Positions 34,724 to 48,142 of a DNA stretch of 64,000 bases are shown here, one piece after another (within the stretch, counting starts at the first letter, position 1; each line of letters begins with the position of its first letter). Made by a program: the position numbers and the translations under genes. The notes below the pieces were generated by a model. The model was not told the DNA's origin. It saw nothing but the letters and a program-made list of their open reading frames with translations, and did not search any database. Source of the stretch: Rhabditophanes sp. KR3021 (taxonomy: Eukaryota; Nematoda; Chromadorea; Rhabditida; Alloionematidae); assembly GCA_963281155.1 (NCBI GenBank), contig CAUJLY010000004.1, positions 6,076,001 through 6,140,000 of the forward strand, in the 5' to 3' direction.

Positions 34724-37639
34724 ATGATTGTTTCTAATAAGCTCATTTTTATCTTTCTCAATTTATTATATCTAAGTAAATCACAAAGAATAACTTCTAC
34801 TGAGATTAAAGAATCATCTTACCCGCAGAAAACTCTCTATGGTCTTCCTCCTTTGCCCGATGACACGGACGAGTATCGTGAAACAATAGTTCCTCAAAGA
34901 ACTACGACACAAAAACCTTTCCGTTTCATGCTTCCCCAAGTTAACCCCATAGCTCCTCATGGAGTATTACCTCACGCTGGGCTATTTAATTTACATGGTG
35001 CCACCAAATCAGAACTACCCGTTCAACATGAATCAAAGTACAAAGGACATTTTGATGAAGATGGGATGTTTGTACCTGAGGAAAATAAAGCTAAAAAAAA
35101 TCTCCAGGTAATAACAATCAGACCCTTAATTAGATAACTAATTTACTATTAATTAAATAACTAATTGACTATTAATTAAATAACTATTAGACTATTAATG
35201 ACAGACATAATTTGTAAACAATTAATAAACAATTGATTATTCCAGATGAATGCGGCTCCAACATTCATTCATTCAACTGAAAATGATGAAAAAGAAGGTG
35301 AAGATCTTCCCGAAAAGTCATATGACGAAAATATATCAATAGATGATCAAACATTTGACGAAGATGTGATCTCCTTGAAAGAAGGTACTCTTAATAAAGT
35401 CAACTTATCCACTATCTATAAACATAACATTGACAATTCGAATGAACATTTCGTAAAAGATATTACTGAAACAACCTTGTTAACAACAGCCAAAGAGCTG
35501 CCCAGTAAAGTATTTTTAACAACAGAAGTTCATACTTTTTACACGACCACGGAAAAACCAATTCCACCTCAAATTGACATTACTCAACCATCACCGATAA
35601 TAACTCAACCACGGGTTGTGCAACCATTAATTACTCAGCGACCAATTATTCCAATTCAACAAACTCGACATAGTCATAAGTCAACTGAACAATTAAAAAT
35701 TGTTAATAATTTTGAAACCAATCAAAACATAAGAAACAATTTCGAATCAAATCAGAATTCCGGAAATGCATTTGAATCAAATCAACGTACACACATTGAA
35801 TCAAATCAAAACAATTTTTTTGCAAATGTCAGGAACAGATTTGAGGACGAACAATTCGGAAAAATTAATAATTTTGGAACTGATAAACCAGCTCAACAAA
35901 TTCGTCACATCAACAATTTTGAGTCCGTAAAAGAAAGGGAAAAAAGTAGATTTGAAGGTAAAAAACATAATCGTAGTGGCAGCAGTTCGGAAAGTAGAAA
36001 AAGAGGAGAAAATTTCCAAACTACTCAGACTAAAATGGCATTAACCGGATTTGAAGAAACTGTCATCCAAAGAACAACTACTGGTCCCAAAATTACCAGT
36101 GGTCTTTTCACTAACTTGAGGATGCCTATTCCTCCTGTAAGAGGTGTAAAAAAAGAAAGAGTTCTCACCACTAAGAAGCCAATTCCTCAAATTCAATTCG
36201 ATATTGCTGCTGGTGGAAATGGCTTCAACGCAAATGAAAAAACCTTATCTAAATCTAACAACCAATTCGTAGACTTTGAAATCGTTCCAAATCAAGTATT
36301 CAAAAATATACCTCCCTCTGCTAAGGTTGATAACATTCCCAGATTACCTTTACCGACACATGTACCAAAGCCGTTCAAAAATGTATTCAAAAATCATGTA
36401 AATCCACCCCATAAAGTAGTTCATCCGCCAAACAAACAACCGCCACCCTTTATCACGACAACTCCCTTTCCAAAAAGACAAATAATAATTGATGAAACAC
36501 CAACCAAAAATGTGCATTTCATTGATAACAACCGCGCACCCCAACAACCTAGATTAAATCAAAACTTTATAATACCACAAAAACAAGCTTTTCTTAAACC
36601 AACAAATCACATTCCCACAAACTCACACCACCCAAACAAGAATGTTGTTAATCATAACAATTTCGCAACTCCTAAAGTTTTCAACAAAAACATTCCAAAC
36701 AAAGCGATTATTAGAAAGGTATTTAATCCTGTTGGAAGTCCCAGTCCCAGATTACCGCTAATCAAATCCAGAAAACCTCCCCTACCCCCTCCAATGGTTC
36801 ATAGACCAGTTCAAAAACCTGTTATTCATCAAAAACCAAGTGGCCCGGAAGCTGAAGTCATCTTCCCTAGAATTCCTATCGACGTTATAAATCCAAGCGA
36901 CAATATGTTTACCGATGATGTAGAACAAGTAGATTGGCATTCGTATCATCATGCCATTCGAAGTGGCGCACAACAAGTAACTCCCCCAAGAAGCAATATG
37001 CCAAACAACATTCCTCCAGTCCAAATAAATAATCAACCGCGCAACTTCCAAGGAACTCACATTGTGCCTAATCAAAGAGGAGCATTTGGAAATCCCTTAT
37101 CTCAACTTTTCTGGCCTTTATTCGGAGGAGGAGCGAGAGCTAGAGGAGATACTACAGCCGTCTTATCTGATTCTGCTCCAAATAGTGCCCTGCCAACAAC
37201 GTACCGAAATGATCAATGGTACAAAAATCCTCCCCAATTAAATCTAAATCTTCCGGGAATGGAAAATCAACAACCTCTGCAATCAGTTCCTGGAACTCCT
37301 GCACAAACTGCTGTTCCCGTAAGTAGATCTAATGGGGAAAGTAACCAAGGTGAAACTTTGGTACCCTTCCATAATGAAGACACAGGCCGAGTCGAACCAT
37401 ACAAACTAACCACCATCCAACCACCTTACAATTACGAAGAAAGAGAAAGAAGGTTGTATACGGCAAGTGGCAATAACGGGCAAACGAACAACAATTATTT
37501 CAATAATAACAATATGAATAACAACAACGGCTACAATAATCTCTTCAACAACAATCCATTCCAAGGCTTATTCAACATCTTCAACAATCAAAGACCATTC
37601 GGATTTATGGGGGCACAAACATTTGTTCCCTCGCAATAA
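34724..37639 (+). CDS. Long secreted low-complexity N/Q/P-rich protein
   Basis: Exons 34724-35107 and 35246-37639 join through a 138-bp phase-0 intron; 925 residues. Residues 1-20 are a signal peptide (MIVSNKLIFIFLNLLYLSKS). There are no cysteines to speak of. Sections in order: a Thr/Pro segment with LYGLPPLPDDTDEY, an acidic region, a run of NNFETNQ/NNFESNQ-type short repeats (about 290-330), Pro-rich stretches such as PHKVVHPPNKQPPPF, a small Gly/Arg block (LFGGGARARGD) and a final Asn-rich tract ending GAQTFVPSQ. The composition suggests a disordered extracellular matrix or cuticle/pharynx protein with prion-like character. No homologue is recognised by eye. Confidence 0.85.
35130..35205. 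repeat. 23-bp tandem repeat in intron
   Basis: Three imperfect head-to-tail copies of a 23-bp unit like taactaattgactattaatt, spaced exactly 23 bp, inside the intron of the N/Q-rich gene. Confidence 0.75.
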
Positions 37640-37878
37640 ATAATGCAATATTAAGAAGAAATATATTTGGGTGTATATGATTATTTGTTTTTTGATATCT
37701 ATTATTAATTAAAAATTAACTTATAAATAAAAAATAACATAAGATAGAAACATAATATAAGACCAAATGTATGTCCGAGATTAGGTCAATCTTGATTAAT
37801 AAGTATAATAAGAAAGACAAGGTCAAGGTTGGAGAACATTTTCAATTGAATTAGATTTTGTTCTCATTTCGTCAAAAT

Positions 37879-39026
37879 ATGTCTATTCCAGCAGTTGATA
37901 AGCGATTTACCGCTACTATAGAATCCTTCGATACTATTCCTGACTTGAAGTTAATCAGACCAAAATGCTTCCCAGATGAGAGAGGCTTCTTTGCTGAAAC
38001 TTATAATAAAGTTGAATTTGCTGAGAAACTTGATTTTCATGAGGATTTTAAACAGGTAATTATTTGTGTGATATCATCTTAATTACTATCTTTTATCTAT
38101 AGGATAACCATTCTTTTTCAACATACGGAGTAGTTAGGTAAATATTTGTGTTTTTGAAGTTTAAGTTATTTATGTGAATAATACAAAATTAAAAAATCGT
38201 TTATGCCACGAGCTTCTTACATAAACCTCTTTAAAATGTCATCGTTAAAACATCACTTATAATTTACCCCTTGAGTAGGAGGTTCGAATTGGGCGATGTA
38301 TATTGTTTTCACAATATTATGATTTTGCCCTCCAGTTATCCTACTTTTGCTGTCTTTTAAGTTGGTCTACTTCATTTGTCCAATTAGTTCGGGTTACTTT
38401 TACACACCACTACAGATATCTAGTTCCATGGTGAAGTCTGAGATGAATCCTGGCCACAAATTACTTTTATATTTATGTTAACGTAAAAAAGCAGACTGTG
38501 TCGTAGATCGAAGTTTAAGGGAATTAAACAATGCATATAGATCTAAACAAGAAGAATCTTGCAATAAAAATCAAGGCTTGTATTTTGAACTGCTTGAAAG
38601 TCCTAACTTCAGAATCGCTTCAAAAATGAAAACTTTTATTTACACATCATTAATTTTAGAGGTCTTCACACTCAACCTGGGATGGGGAAATTAGTTAGTG
38701 TAGTAAGTGGAACCATTTACGACGTTGCTGTTGACGTACGGCCAGGTTCGGCTACTTTTGGGCAATGGAAAAGCACCATCTTGGATTCCAAATCAAAGAC
38801 CCAATTTTGGATTCCATCTGGATTTTTGCATGGATTCCAATGCATCAGCGAAGAAGGTGCTCACGTCACCTACAAATGCTCGGGAGTCTACGACCCAAAA
38901 ACCGAATTCGGCATCAACCCCTTTGACGAAGAGTTAGCTGTCCAATGGCCAATTACTGATACTGACAAAATCATTTACTCTGAAAGAGACAAGCAACACC
39001 CAGCTTTCTCTTCACTCAAACAATAA
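37879..39026 (+). CDS. dTDP-4-dehydrorhamnose 3,5-epimerase-like (RmlC)
   Basis: Exons 37879-38055, 38103-38137 and 38660-39026 (introns 47 and 522 bp; phases 0 and 2) give 192 residues, the usual RmlC length. Conserved stretches: RPKCFPDERGFFAETYN, DNHSFSTYGVVRGLHTQPG with the catalytic His in RGLH, the cupin core WIPSGFLHGFQ, and YKCSGVYDPKTEFGI carrying the active-site Tyr. In nematodes this enzyme is part of a dTDP-rhamnose route reported to act around moulting and cuticle formation; that is family knowledge, not visible here. The start is the ATG at 37879. The long second intron holds no other gene. Confidence 0.92.
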
Positions 39027-39031
39027 ACTAC

Positions 39032-39128
39032 AAAAATATAATCATGATTTAATTTATAAACCAAAAAATATAATCATGATTTAATTTATAAACCAAGAAA
39101 TATAATCATATTTTAATTTATAAAACGA
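39032..39128. repeat. 32-bp tandem repeat, three copies
   Basis: Three copies of a 32-bp unit containing tataatcatgatttaattt, spaced exactly 32 bp, directly after the epimerase stop codon in its probable 3'UTR. Confidence 0.9.
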
Positions 39129-39158
39129 AATTTCCAAATAATCTACATATGCCCTCTA

Positions 39159-39737
39159 TTATTGTGGTTTATAAGTTAAAACAAACTGTTCGTTCAATTC
39201 GGTAAAAAAGGTTCTACATTTAGTTTGGTAGTGATCGTTGTATTTTGATCTGATACAATAGCCTGTGAATACTCGTCGAACTGTATCATGACATTGTGGG
39301 CAATCGACGTTGTCAAGGCAATAGTTGGCGCATCTTGTGGAAAATATGCATTTGAAGGGATCTTTGAAGGAATCTATGAGACATGAGCTGGCGCATTTTT
39401 CCAGTTTTGGACAGAGGCCTTCTAATTCTCCTTCGTTGCTTACTATCCTCTTGATCTGAGTTTGAGCATAGGAGCAACTTTTGCATTCACTACAAAGTTG
39501 GTAGCATGCCGGCCCAAATACACAGGCAAAGTTTGTTTTAGATAGCAAAGTTTGAATCAGTTTGTCTTTGGAAGGAAAGCCTGTGGAAGCTGGAATGCAG
39601 TTTTCTAGGGCACAAACTGCCAGTTTCTGACACGAATCAGAGGCATATAAGAACTAGAAGACATTAAAGTCGATGGATCTTTAACTTACCTTTACAAAAA
39701 TAATAACTACTAAAGTTTGTCCAAAGTATGTAACCAT
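39159..39737 (-). CDS. Small secreted Cys-rich protein
   Basis: Exons 39690-39737 and 39159-39653 join through a 36-bp phase-0 intron; 180 residues. Exon 1 supplies most of a signal peptide (MVTYFGQTLVVIIFV), and the second exon completes it and the mature chain. The mature part has many cysteines, with repeated short patterns such as CYQLCSECKSC, KCASSC and NYCLDNVDCPQC, consistent with several disulfides. It resembles the cysteine-rich proteins at 2-889 and 1220-2690 in style, but I see no clear homology. The tiny intron is supported by the signal peptide it creates. Confidence 0.75.
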
Positions 39738-42700
39738 ATTATATCAGAAATGTCGACACAGAAGGAATTGTAGATGATAGTGTCAAAATTGGTGATATTT
39801 AATTGTATCAAAGTGTTTATTAGCCTTAACAGAAGTTTTTTCGGTGTCTCCTAATTATAAAATATGTATGTACGTATATGTTTATTCTTAAAAGATCTAT
39901 CACCTACGCTTCAAAAATATTAGTCTAAAAAATATTATAAAAGGAAAGCAGGTTTTTTTTGTCAGATGAAGGCCATTCGAGTAAAGATATTGTTGACTAC
40001 ACCAAATTATCATTAAACCATTAAAAATATGTTTTATTGTTTCTTCAAAATTAGATATATCTTCCACAACATCCATTAAAATTGGAGGCAACGTCGGGGA
40101 TATTTTGTTGGTTAAACTGGATTTTTTTAGTCTTTCCAGGTTGATTTTTGAATGTAATGAGATGTTCGTGAAATGAGATGTGTCACTTAACATCAAAGGT
40201 TAAATAATGTATTGGTTATGCATTGGTTTCGACAACAAATTAGGCTCTTCTCAAATTATGTACTACTACAAAACCATCACACTACCATTCCACCAAATGT
40301 TGGAAATCTTTATGAAACACTTTCCCTGCACAAAGAATGTTTGAAGAAAGTTTGAAGAAAGTTTGATTTAATTTAAATTGCAATTAATTTACCATCCAAT
40401 GTACAATCACAATCTCACTAAGTGAATAGCCGTATAGAGATGACGAAGAAGAATTTAATGATATTTAAAAAATACATCATTTCATTTAGATGATTTGAAT
40501 GGTATATTAAAAAATGGCAAATAATGATTTTAATGATATTAAAGTGAATGGAGTGTGTCAAAAGTTGGAACCAAGCCGTCACCAAAATAACTATTAATTT
40601 AAAGTCTCCTGTGAATTGGACAATTTAAAGTTTTGGATAGCATTCAAATTGTCTTAATATATCCACTTATTTTGAGACCATATAAAATATACATTTCTTC
40701 ACAAGAGACCTCCTTACTTATTCATTCATTTTAAAAGCTGACAAAAAAGTTTCATGTCAAATTTCTTTTTATCTCCACTATTATTACTCTCCCACATTCT
40801 GGGTTAACAAAGGACTAGTAAGTTTAAAACAATTTGAGTTTATTAATATTATATGATATTAAACATTTATACAAATACGGCCATGCATATATTTTTACCA
40901 ACTAATAATATATGGCCTTTTCTTACCCTCACCTTATCAAAAATTCAACAGCAATTAGCGTTATGTATATGCAAACTTATAACATGGTTATTAATGTAAG
41001 CAGCAACTCTAATATAAATATATACGTAGGCATAAAGTATTTACGTTCTGATATCGCAGATACACGTTAAGCCTTAAGTGGTAGAGGCGACTTAATCCGA
41101 TACATGCATAAAGATATACATATTTTTAAACTTTCACATTTATACATATCCCAATATCCCAATTTATTGAGGTGTGTTGCTCTTTTCAACAATTGCTAAA
41201 ATAATTGTGAAAAGGAAATCTTTCTGAGTTTGTTTACATTTTATTTATAAACACATACATCTACTTTGGGGTGATGAAATTGACACCTAATGAAGATTCA
41301 TATCTTATGGACTTGAAAATAAATTAAAGTAACTAAGGCGACTAATATAATTATGAGGATATTATTGATATAATTTGTTTACGAAAGTACACCAAAAATA
41401 TATATTCTTCCTTTTCAAATTTCCTTATTTAGTTAAATGGCATAAAAATATTTTGTTGGCGTTGCGTGAGAGAAATTGAATTGGTAAATATGTGTATATT
41501 TGTTTGAATCGTGATTTTATTATTAATACTTCAAATTCTTTTTCGCCATCAACACCAGGCATGTGGCTTGTTTTTGTCCAAGGTGTATAATGTCTTGAAA
41601 ATGTGTGTAAATTATGGGTCTGGATATGTTTTTCAATCTCTAATAAGTGCGTAAAATATGTGTCAAAGTACGGTTGTTGTGTATGTGTTAGCAAGATGTG
41701 TGCCCGTATGCTTATGATATCTTATTATTCTTTTATAGAGAATATTAGAATATTATATGCTTATGATAATGAATTAGCTTGTTCAATAATTCAATTATTA
41801 CCTAATGAATTGGGTTCGAAATCAGATGTTATTAATAAACATATATCGTAAAAAACAACTACATATTTGAAAGTCAAACTTCACAGAAGTTACTACTTTT
41901 TGGTGGTAGTTGTGGTGCCCATCATTTTAATTAAATATTGAGGTTGTTTTTAGGATAAGTGTCTGAAAACGTAAATATTTTTTAGCATTTCTGGCAAAGC
42001 GTCCCTATTTTAAAATTTAATATTACAGGTTACCAAATAATAAGTACTCTTTGAACTACAACCACAAATAGCATTAGGAAACGATAAACAAACGCTAAAT
42101 AATTTTTAAGCAGGATCTGAGGATAAAAATATCCGTCTTGGTTGTTGAATATTTTGCATATAAAATGGTGTGTTAGATGGTTCATATTTTAAAGACTGAT
42201 AGGCGGCATATATCTGGAGAATGGGTTGTTGTAATTTTTATTGCAATGTCTTTTTTAGAAATACAATATATTTACAGTACATATGTTTTTTTAATACCAT
42301 TCTGACAATGATGGTCTAAAGTTAGCCTTTAGATTAAGTATATCATTAGGTTAAATGTTTTCTAATGCCAGCACTTCCTTTCTTAAAACGTATCTATTAA
42401 CACTTGATGAATTGTAATATTAATTACCATCTGTAAGATATATTAAGATATATTAAAATATATTTGTTATCTTATTGAAAGCTTATGCTTTTTTATTAAC
42501 TTGCCTTATCTTTTATTCTACTTTGAATAATACATTAGGCACAACTAAAAATAAAATGATAACATACACTCTAGTAGTAAAAGTATATTACATTGTGTCT
42601 TCTCAAAAAATGAATGACTTTAAAATTAATTTTTTGTTAGTTAATAAAGAAGATATGTTGTCAGATATTAGAAATTAAACTTTTAACATTATTAGATACT

Positions 42701-44298
42701 TTAAATTGTTGCCAATTTGTTGAGTTATAATTAGATGAATTGAATATTTTTTGACGCACACATACCTTTGTCATCATTTAAATGCACAATCAATGCTAAT
42801 GTCTTTAAAACTTAAATGTATCTATGAGTGAGGCCAATCAAAAATATGTAAGATTTGATAAATGCAATAAAAAGGAGACTTTGATGTGCATTATTTGAAT
42901 AATTTTTGTTCATGCCATTGTTTGTTCTAATATTTTCAATCCGGCAATTTAGGAGCCCCCCCACTAACCATTATATCCACTCTTCTATTTCATCCTTATA
43001 ACATTGTAATAATTTATAAAATATTAAAAAAGAGTCTTTCTCTTTTCGAATTACCACCTACATTTTTTTGGTCTCAAGAGATCTTATTTTTTGTCTTTTA
43101 TAGTACATAGCTGTTCTTAGTGCCCCTCAATATACATTTATTCTCAATATAGATATCTACATATTTGTTTCATTTTGGATATGCATATATTTTTGCGCTC
43201 ATTATACATCTCAACATATCTATCCTTTAAGGGTATTCGTGATTTTTTAAACTAGTGATGACATAAAAGTTTACCGATAAGATTCATTGCAAAGTTTGCA
43301 AATTGTAAACTACTAGCTATCTACCAATAACGAGCATATCTTCCACTTTCAACTAGCATACTCTTGGGATCTACAAATTGTTTCTCATTCATTGTACTTT
43401 AACGTATTAAAAAATTGATACGGGTTATAAAGTGTTGTTATTTGTGCTCAAAGTTGATATACATAGATAATAATTTTTTGATATTAACAAATAATGGCAC
43501 CATCATCACTTCCTGCCAATTAGCTTTATTATTATTGTTTTTGTCAATAATCATATTTTGATAACAAATTAATTTTTAGAGAAAGTTGTTACGTCCATAT
43601 AGTCTATCTTTTTTGCTGAATGAATAGGTTAGAATCTAAGGGTACTTTATAAAAATATGATCCCATGCTCTTATCAGTTATTTTTTAATATCAACATTCA
43701 CGACAATCATTCATCAATGATTGTTTTACCAAGAACACACTTTAGAACAAAGAAAGATAATCATTTACATAAGTATGGTTCTTTTATTCTAAGGTAGATA
43801 TAAACATTTATTTTTGTAAGTGTTAACAAAAGCTCATTAGAAATAAGACATTACAAAAGTATGTTTTTGCCTTGGAACAATAAAATAGCTAATAATATAG
43901 CAGAGTTAATATTTTATTTTATTATTGATATTAAAGTTATATACTCAAGGTATATTAGTCAATTCTTTATCACCCACATACATAAAAACGATAATATTCA
44001 AATATTTAAAGTATATCGTTTTCCCATTATGTTTAGTTCGTCATAATAAATAAATAAAGGTACAGGATAATGTGTTTTCAATTGTTACCTCAATTGTTTC
44101 ATGTGTTTATTTGACTTATTGTGAGGAAACATTTATATCTAATGTGTTTAACTAAGATTTAACTGCATTTCCGGATATTTGCTCTTTTAAATATTTTCAA
44201 TACCAATTCGTCATGACTTTAAATATTCGTTTCATATCCAATATTTATAGTTAGTTAAAATCGCATCCAGACGTTACACTTAAATATTTGTGCTAATT
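39738..44298. other. 4.5-kb non-coding region upstream of ncs-1
   Basis: Long AT-rich stretch with no convincing exon. Minus-strand frames 39900-40196 and 41425-41694 and plus-strand frames 41603-41851, 42475-42678 and 43861-44046 are short, low-complexity and unsupported. No tRNA or rRNA was noticed. It probably contains the ncs-1 control region. Confidence 0.4.
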
Positions 44299-45419
44299 AT
44301 GGGGAAGCGTAATTCTAAATTAAAATCTGAAGAGGTGAAGCTTTTGGCAAGACAGACATATTGTAATTGCATCTCTTAACTTCGTACTTTAATGAGAATA
44401 CTATTTTTAGTTACGGAGAAAGAAATAAAGCAATGGTACAAAGGATTTGTTAGGTAAATAAAAAATACGAATGCAATTTTTTATATTCTTTCCAGAGATT
44501 GTCCAAATCATATGCTGTCTGAAGCGGGCTTTCAAAAGATATATAAGCAATTCTTCCCTCAAGGTATGTCCGGTGTCATTTATTGTAAAAATGCAGTTAA
44601 TATGCATTCAAGTTGCAGCTATAAGTTGAAAATAGTTAATGATGTCTATATATTAGCGTTTTTTACGTTTCACTTTTGACCAGTTGTCAAATAACATTAT
44701 AATTATAAACATTAATTTTAAATTTACACGACATCATTAGTTATTTTTGAGAGAATCGGTATTTTGTTTTGCATAATTCTCGGACTTCGGTGCTTAATCT
44801 CCAATTCTTTAAAGTAAAATCCGATGTTTTTGTCTAAGACGTATGAGAATAACAGCATATTATTCATAGTTATATTTAATTACATACAATTTGAAAAAAG
44901 ACTTATTTATTAAAATTAATTGTTGTTTTCAGGGGATCCAAGCAGTTTTGCTTCTTTTGTTTTTAAGGTAAGAACGGCATGTCATATTTTATTTATCATT
45001 AAAGGTCTTTGACGAAAATAAGGATGGAGCTATAGAATTTCATGAGTTCATTCGTGCTCTCTCAATCACTTCAAGAGGAAATTTAGACGAAAAACTGCAT
45101 TGGGCTTTCCGGCTGTATGATTTAGACAATGATGGATTTATAACGCGTCATGAGATGCTTTCCATCGTGAGTTCAATTTACAAGATGGTAGGAGATACTG
45201 TTGAATTGCCTGAAGAGGAGAATACGCCAGGTAAATTAAAGAGGGAATCAAATACTTAATAACCTCGCCAATATTCCAGAAAAAAGGGTCGACAGAATAT
45301 TCAAGATGATGGATAAGAATGGCGACGCACAATTAACGTTGGAAGAATTCAAGGAAGGAGCTAAAGCAGATCCCTCTATTGTCCACGCTTTGTCGCTTTA
45401 TGAAGGCCTTGCCACGTAA
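44299..45419 (+). CDS. ncs-1: Neuronal calcium sensor 1 (frequenin)
   Basis: Six exons: 44299-44362, 44411-44453, 44496-44563, 44933-44967, 45005-45230 and 45280-45419, with in-phase GT-AG introns; 191 residues, the expected length. The start MGKRNSKLK carries the N-myristoylation glycine. EF-hand 1 ([11 protein letters not shown]) is inactive as in all NCS proteins; EF-hands 2-4 have calcium loops [24 protein letters not shown] and [12 protein letters not shown]. The C-terminus HALSLYEGL is the family hallmark. NCS-1 is a membrane-bound calcium sensor in neurons; in nematodes it acts in thermotaxis behaviour. The 369-bp intron 3 has no other gene. Confidence 0.97.
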
Positions 45420-45636
45420 ACTGTGCAAATTATTTTTGAGTCAATGAGTATCTCATTCACATTTTTTCTGTCTTTGATGAATCAATTTTTTGCTTTTAAT
45501 TAAATATTAAGTATTATATTAACAATTGATCTGGACTATACAATAAACTTTTAAGCTTAATCAATCTTTATTTGATCGTACATAAATAAGAATACATCCA
45601 TGACATAGATTTTTCTTAAAACATTTAGTAATTAAT

Positions 45637-46360
45637 TTACATAAAGTCGTCAGAATCATTCCCATCTTGATTTGATGACATCTTGGATTGAACGAACACC
45701 TTGTCGTAACTCTTCATTTCCTTTTCACGTAATCTTTTCTTTTTTGTTTCGTCTTCATTTGCCTTGATCACCTGTTGTACTTTTCGTATTTCTCTTCTTT
45801 CAATAGCATCTCTTTCTTCACGCAGAGCTCTGAAATCAACAACTTCTTGGACAACCTCAGTCTTATTTAATCTGTTGACTATATCATTTCTCTTCTCGGC
45901 CTTGCATCTTTTCACTCTTTTGTCGTAGTGAAAACCTAAAATCATTAATTGATGCAAATAAAAATTATTAATAACCTTACCTACTTGTCCTGAAGCCATT
46001 CCATTGTCTTTTTTCAGGTTAGACCAAGGGGTAAAAACAACATCGACGACAGGTAACTTGCAACCTGAAATACTGTTCGCTTTTACGAGACAGGCACAAT
46101 CATCTATCAATTCTTGGCTCATATCATCGATTCCTTGTCCCTTTGGCATTCTGACGTAAACGTGAGCAGAAGACAATTTGTCAACGTGGAACCATACATC
46201 TTCAGGCCACCCAAATCTAAAAATAATTTAATATATAATACTACATCCAATGTTGAATGGTCTAAACTTACTTGATCAAATCTTCATTTTCTTCTTTATC
46301 TCTACCAACATAAAGAGTTGCTGGTGGATCGGTGACGGTAGAAGTAAAATAACGGACCAT
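45637..46360 (-). CDS. ccdc25: CCDC25 homologue (NFACT-R domain protein)
   Basis: Exons 46272-46360, 45981-46216 and 45637-45935 (introns 55 and 45 bp; phases 2 and 1) give 207 residues, as in animal CCDC25. The NFACT-R domain fills residues 1-120: [33 protein letters not shown] and [16 protein letters not shown] charged coiled coil ([20 protein letters not shown]) and the invariant C-terminal [14 protein letters not shown] follow. Human CCDC25 has been described as a membrane sensor of extracellular DNA; the role in worms is not established. It is divergently arranged with chmp-7, about 200 bp apart, and they may share a promoter. Confidence 0.95.
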
Positions 46361-46563
46361 TTGGACTTTTTGAATATCTCTAATAGATATATATTATGCA
46401 ATTTATTAACTGGCCGCAACTCTGTTTAACAAAATTTCCAGAGCGACAATTCAAATATATTTTACTTTACTAGCTTACGCAAAGACACTTTTTACCAACC
46501 ATCTAAATGCAACTAACGCTAATCCTGTTTTTTGAATAAATAAATATCTAAAACAAAGGCATT

Positions 46564-47919
46564 ATGTACAATATTGAAAAGAAACCATATCATCCGGATG
46601 ATTGGACTGATGATGGTTTAATGTCTCAGATGATGAGTTCCATTCCAGTAAGTTTAACGGTTTTCTTCTTTTAAGAATCTTTTTTCCAGAACAGAACATT
46701 GAATCCAAAAGGATATAACAAGGTAATCAACTTCTGGACGAATGCTATTGAAGATTATTGTGTTAAGCTCGGGCAACCTTTTATTAGCATTAATGACTTA
46801 AAGAGAGGCTTTAAAAGAGGATCCACGGTGCCTATTGCTATTGGGGAAGTTTTCAAGGTATTAACAGGCAATAATGTCTTACAAGATCAAGGAGAATTAG
46901 ACCTACCCGATAACTATAGCCTAACACGTTTAGCTAACTCCGCCAAAAGCTCACTCTACAGTTGGTGGACTCAAAAAGATCCTGATTGTACTAAATTTGC
47001 TCATATTCCCGCAGTAAAGAAGATGGGGAAACAATTACTTGAAAAAATCAAAGAACGAAGCCATGATGATCTTCTTCATGGACCAGCAGAGGTAATGAGT
47101 AAGGATGACTTGATTTCCTTTGGCATCAAGTCAACTTGCTTCAATGAAGAAATCATAGAAGCTATCATCAAATTGTGGGTCAAGGAAAGGTTTGTTGTGA
47201 TTGGAGAAAATGAAAAGAAAGTCCAAATTGTAAAGTTTGCTGAAGATTTCAGAAATGGAACCACACCGCCAACTTATTCTCAAGCAGACACAGCTACATT
47301 TAACTTGGTTTCGGTTATCAAGCTTCGTGAAAAGCAAATCAATGACATTTCGAAGAATAACAAAGAATTACGTGCCGAGGCCGCGCAATGTTTGAGAAAC
47401 AAAGACAAAGATGGAGCATTGAGACGCCTAAGAAAGTACAAGTCCACGGAAAAAGTCATTGAAAAGATGGAGACTGTTAAGGCTAATTTGGAAGGCTTCT
47501 TGCATCAAATCAGCTTAAGCAAAGACAACGCTACTATTCTTGAAATTTACAAAGACAGCAATCAAGCTTTGAAAAACACAAACAAAGCAAATGGCATTTC
47601 TGTTGATTCAGTCGACGATACAATGATGGATGTTGAGGAGACGTTGGCCGATCAAAATTACATTGAAACAGCCATTTCCAAATTCGCTCCAACAGTTGAC
47701 TTTAATGATGCTGATTTGGAGGCTGAATTTAATACTATGATCAAAGATACAGAGGGTGATTTGGAATCAAGATTTTTGGCTCTCAAAACTAGTGGCAAAA
47801 GAAGTCACTCAAGTACTGACGTTGAAGAATCTCCACCAAAAAGAAGAATTAATTTCCCCGCTGTTCCAACATATGCCTTACCAACAAGATCTGTCATCAA
47901 CAGGCACCATAAACTGTAA
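46564..47919 (+). CDS. chmp-7: CHMP7 (ESCRT-III, nuclear envelope)
   Basis: Exons 46564-46647 and 46690-47919 join through a 42-bp phase-0 intron; 437 residues. The N-terminal half is the CHMP7 winged-helix region (HPDDWTDDGLMSQMMSS, RTLNPKGYNKVINFW, LYSWWTQKDPD), and from about residue 225 a Snf7-type coiled coil follows (LREKQINDISKNNKELRAEA, CLRNKDKDGALRRLRKYK, ISKFAPTVDFNDADLEAEF). The C-terminus is basic with a possible nuclear signal (PPKRRINFP). CHMP7 is recruited by LEM2 to seal the re-forming nuclear envelope. The length and domain order agree with the family. Confidence 0.9.
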
Positions 47920-48142
47920 TTTAAATAAAACTTGTATTTTTTAATTTCTTATTTTGTTTATCGAATCCTCATCTGTCATAATATAAAAAATCATGATAAG
48001 TAAGTTAGGTATCAAAAACCGTTGTCAGTATTTACTTATTATTCATTATTGCGCTGAAAGTAGTTCATCATGAGACGTTTTGTTTACCAGGAAATGTCCT
48101 ACACCGACGACCTTCATTTTAGCGATAGCATTATCATCGAAA

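Noticed and set aside
39900..40196. Minus-strand 97-codon frame
   Set aside because: Begins with ATG but shows no recognisable motif, and no splice sites or conservation support it.
41603..41851. Cys-containing plus-strand frame
   Set aside because: Starts with a run of Cys/Val codons from a TGTG-rich patch; overlaps an equally open antisense frame, so likely chance.
42475..42678. Possible small secreted peptide
   Set aside because: The hydrophobic start has no ATG and the following sequence is AT-driven.
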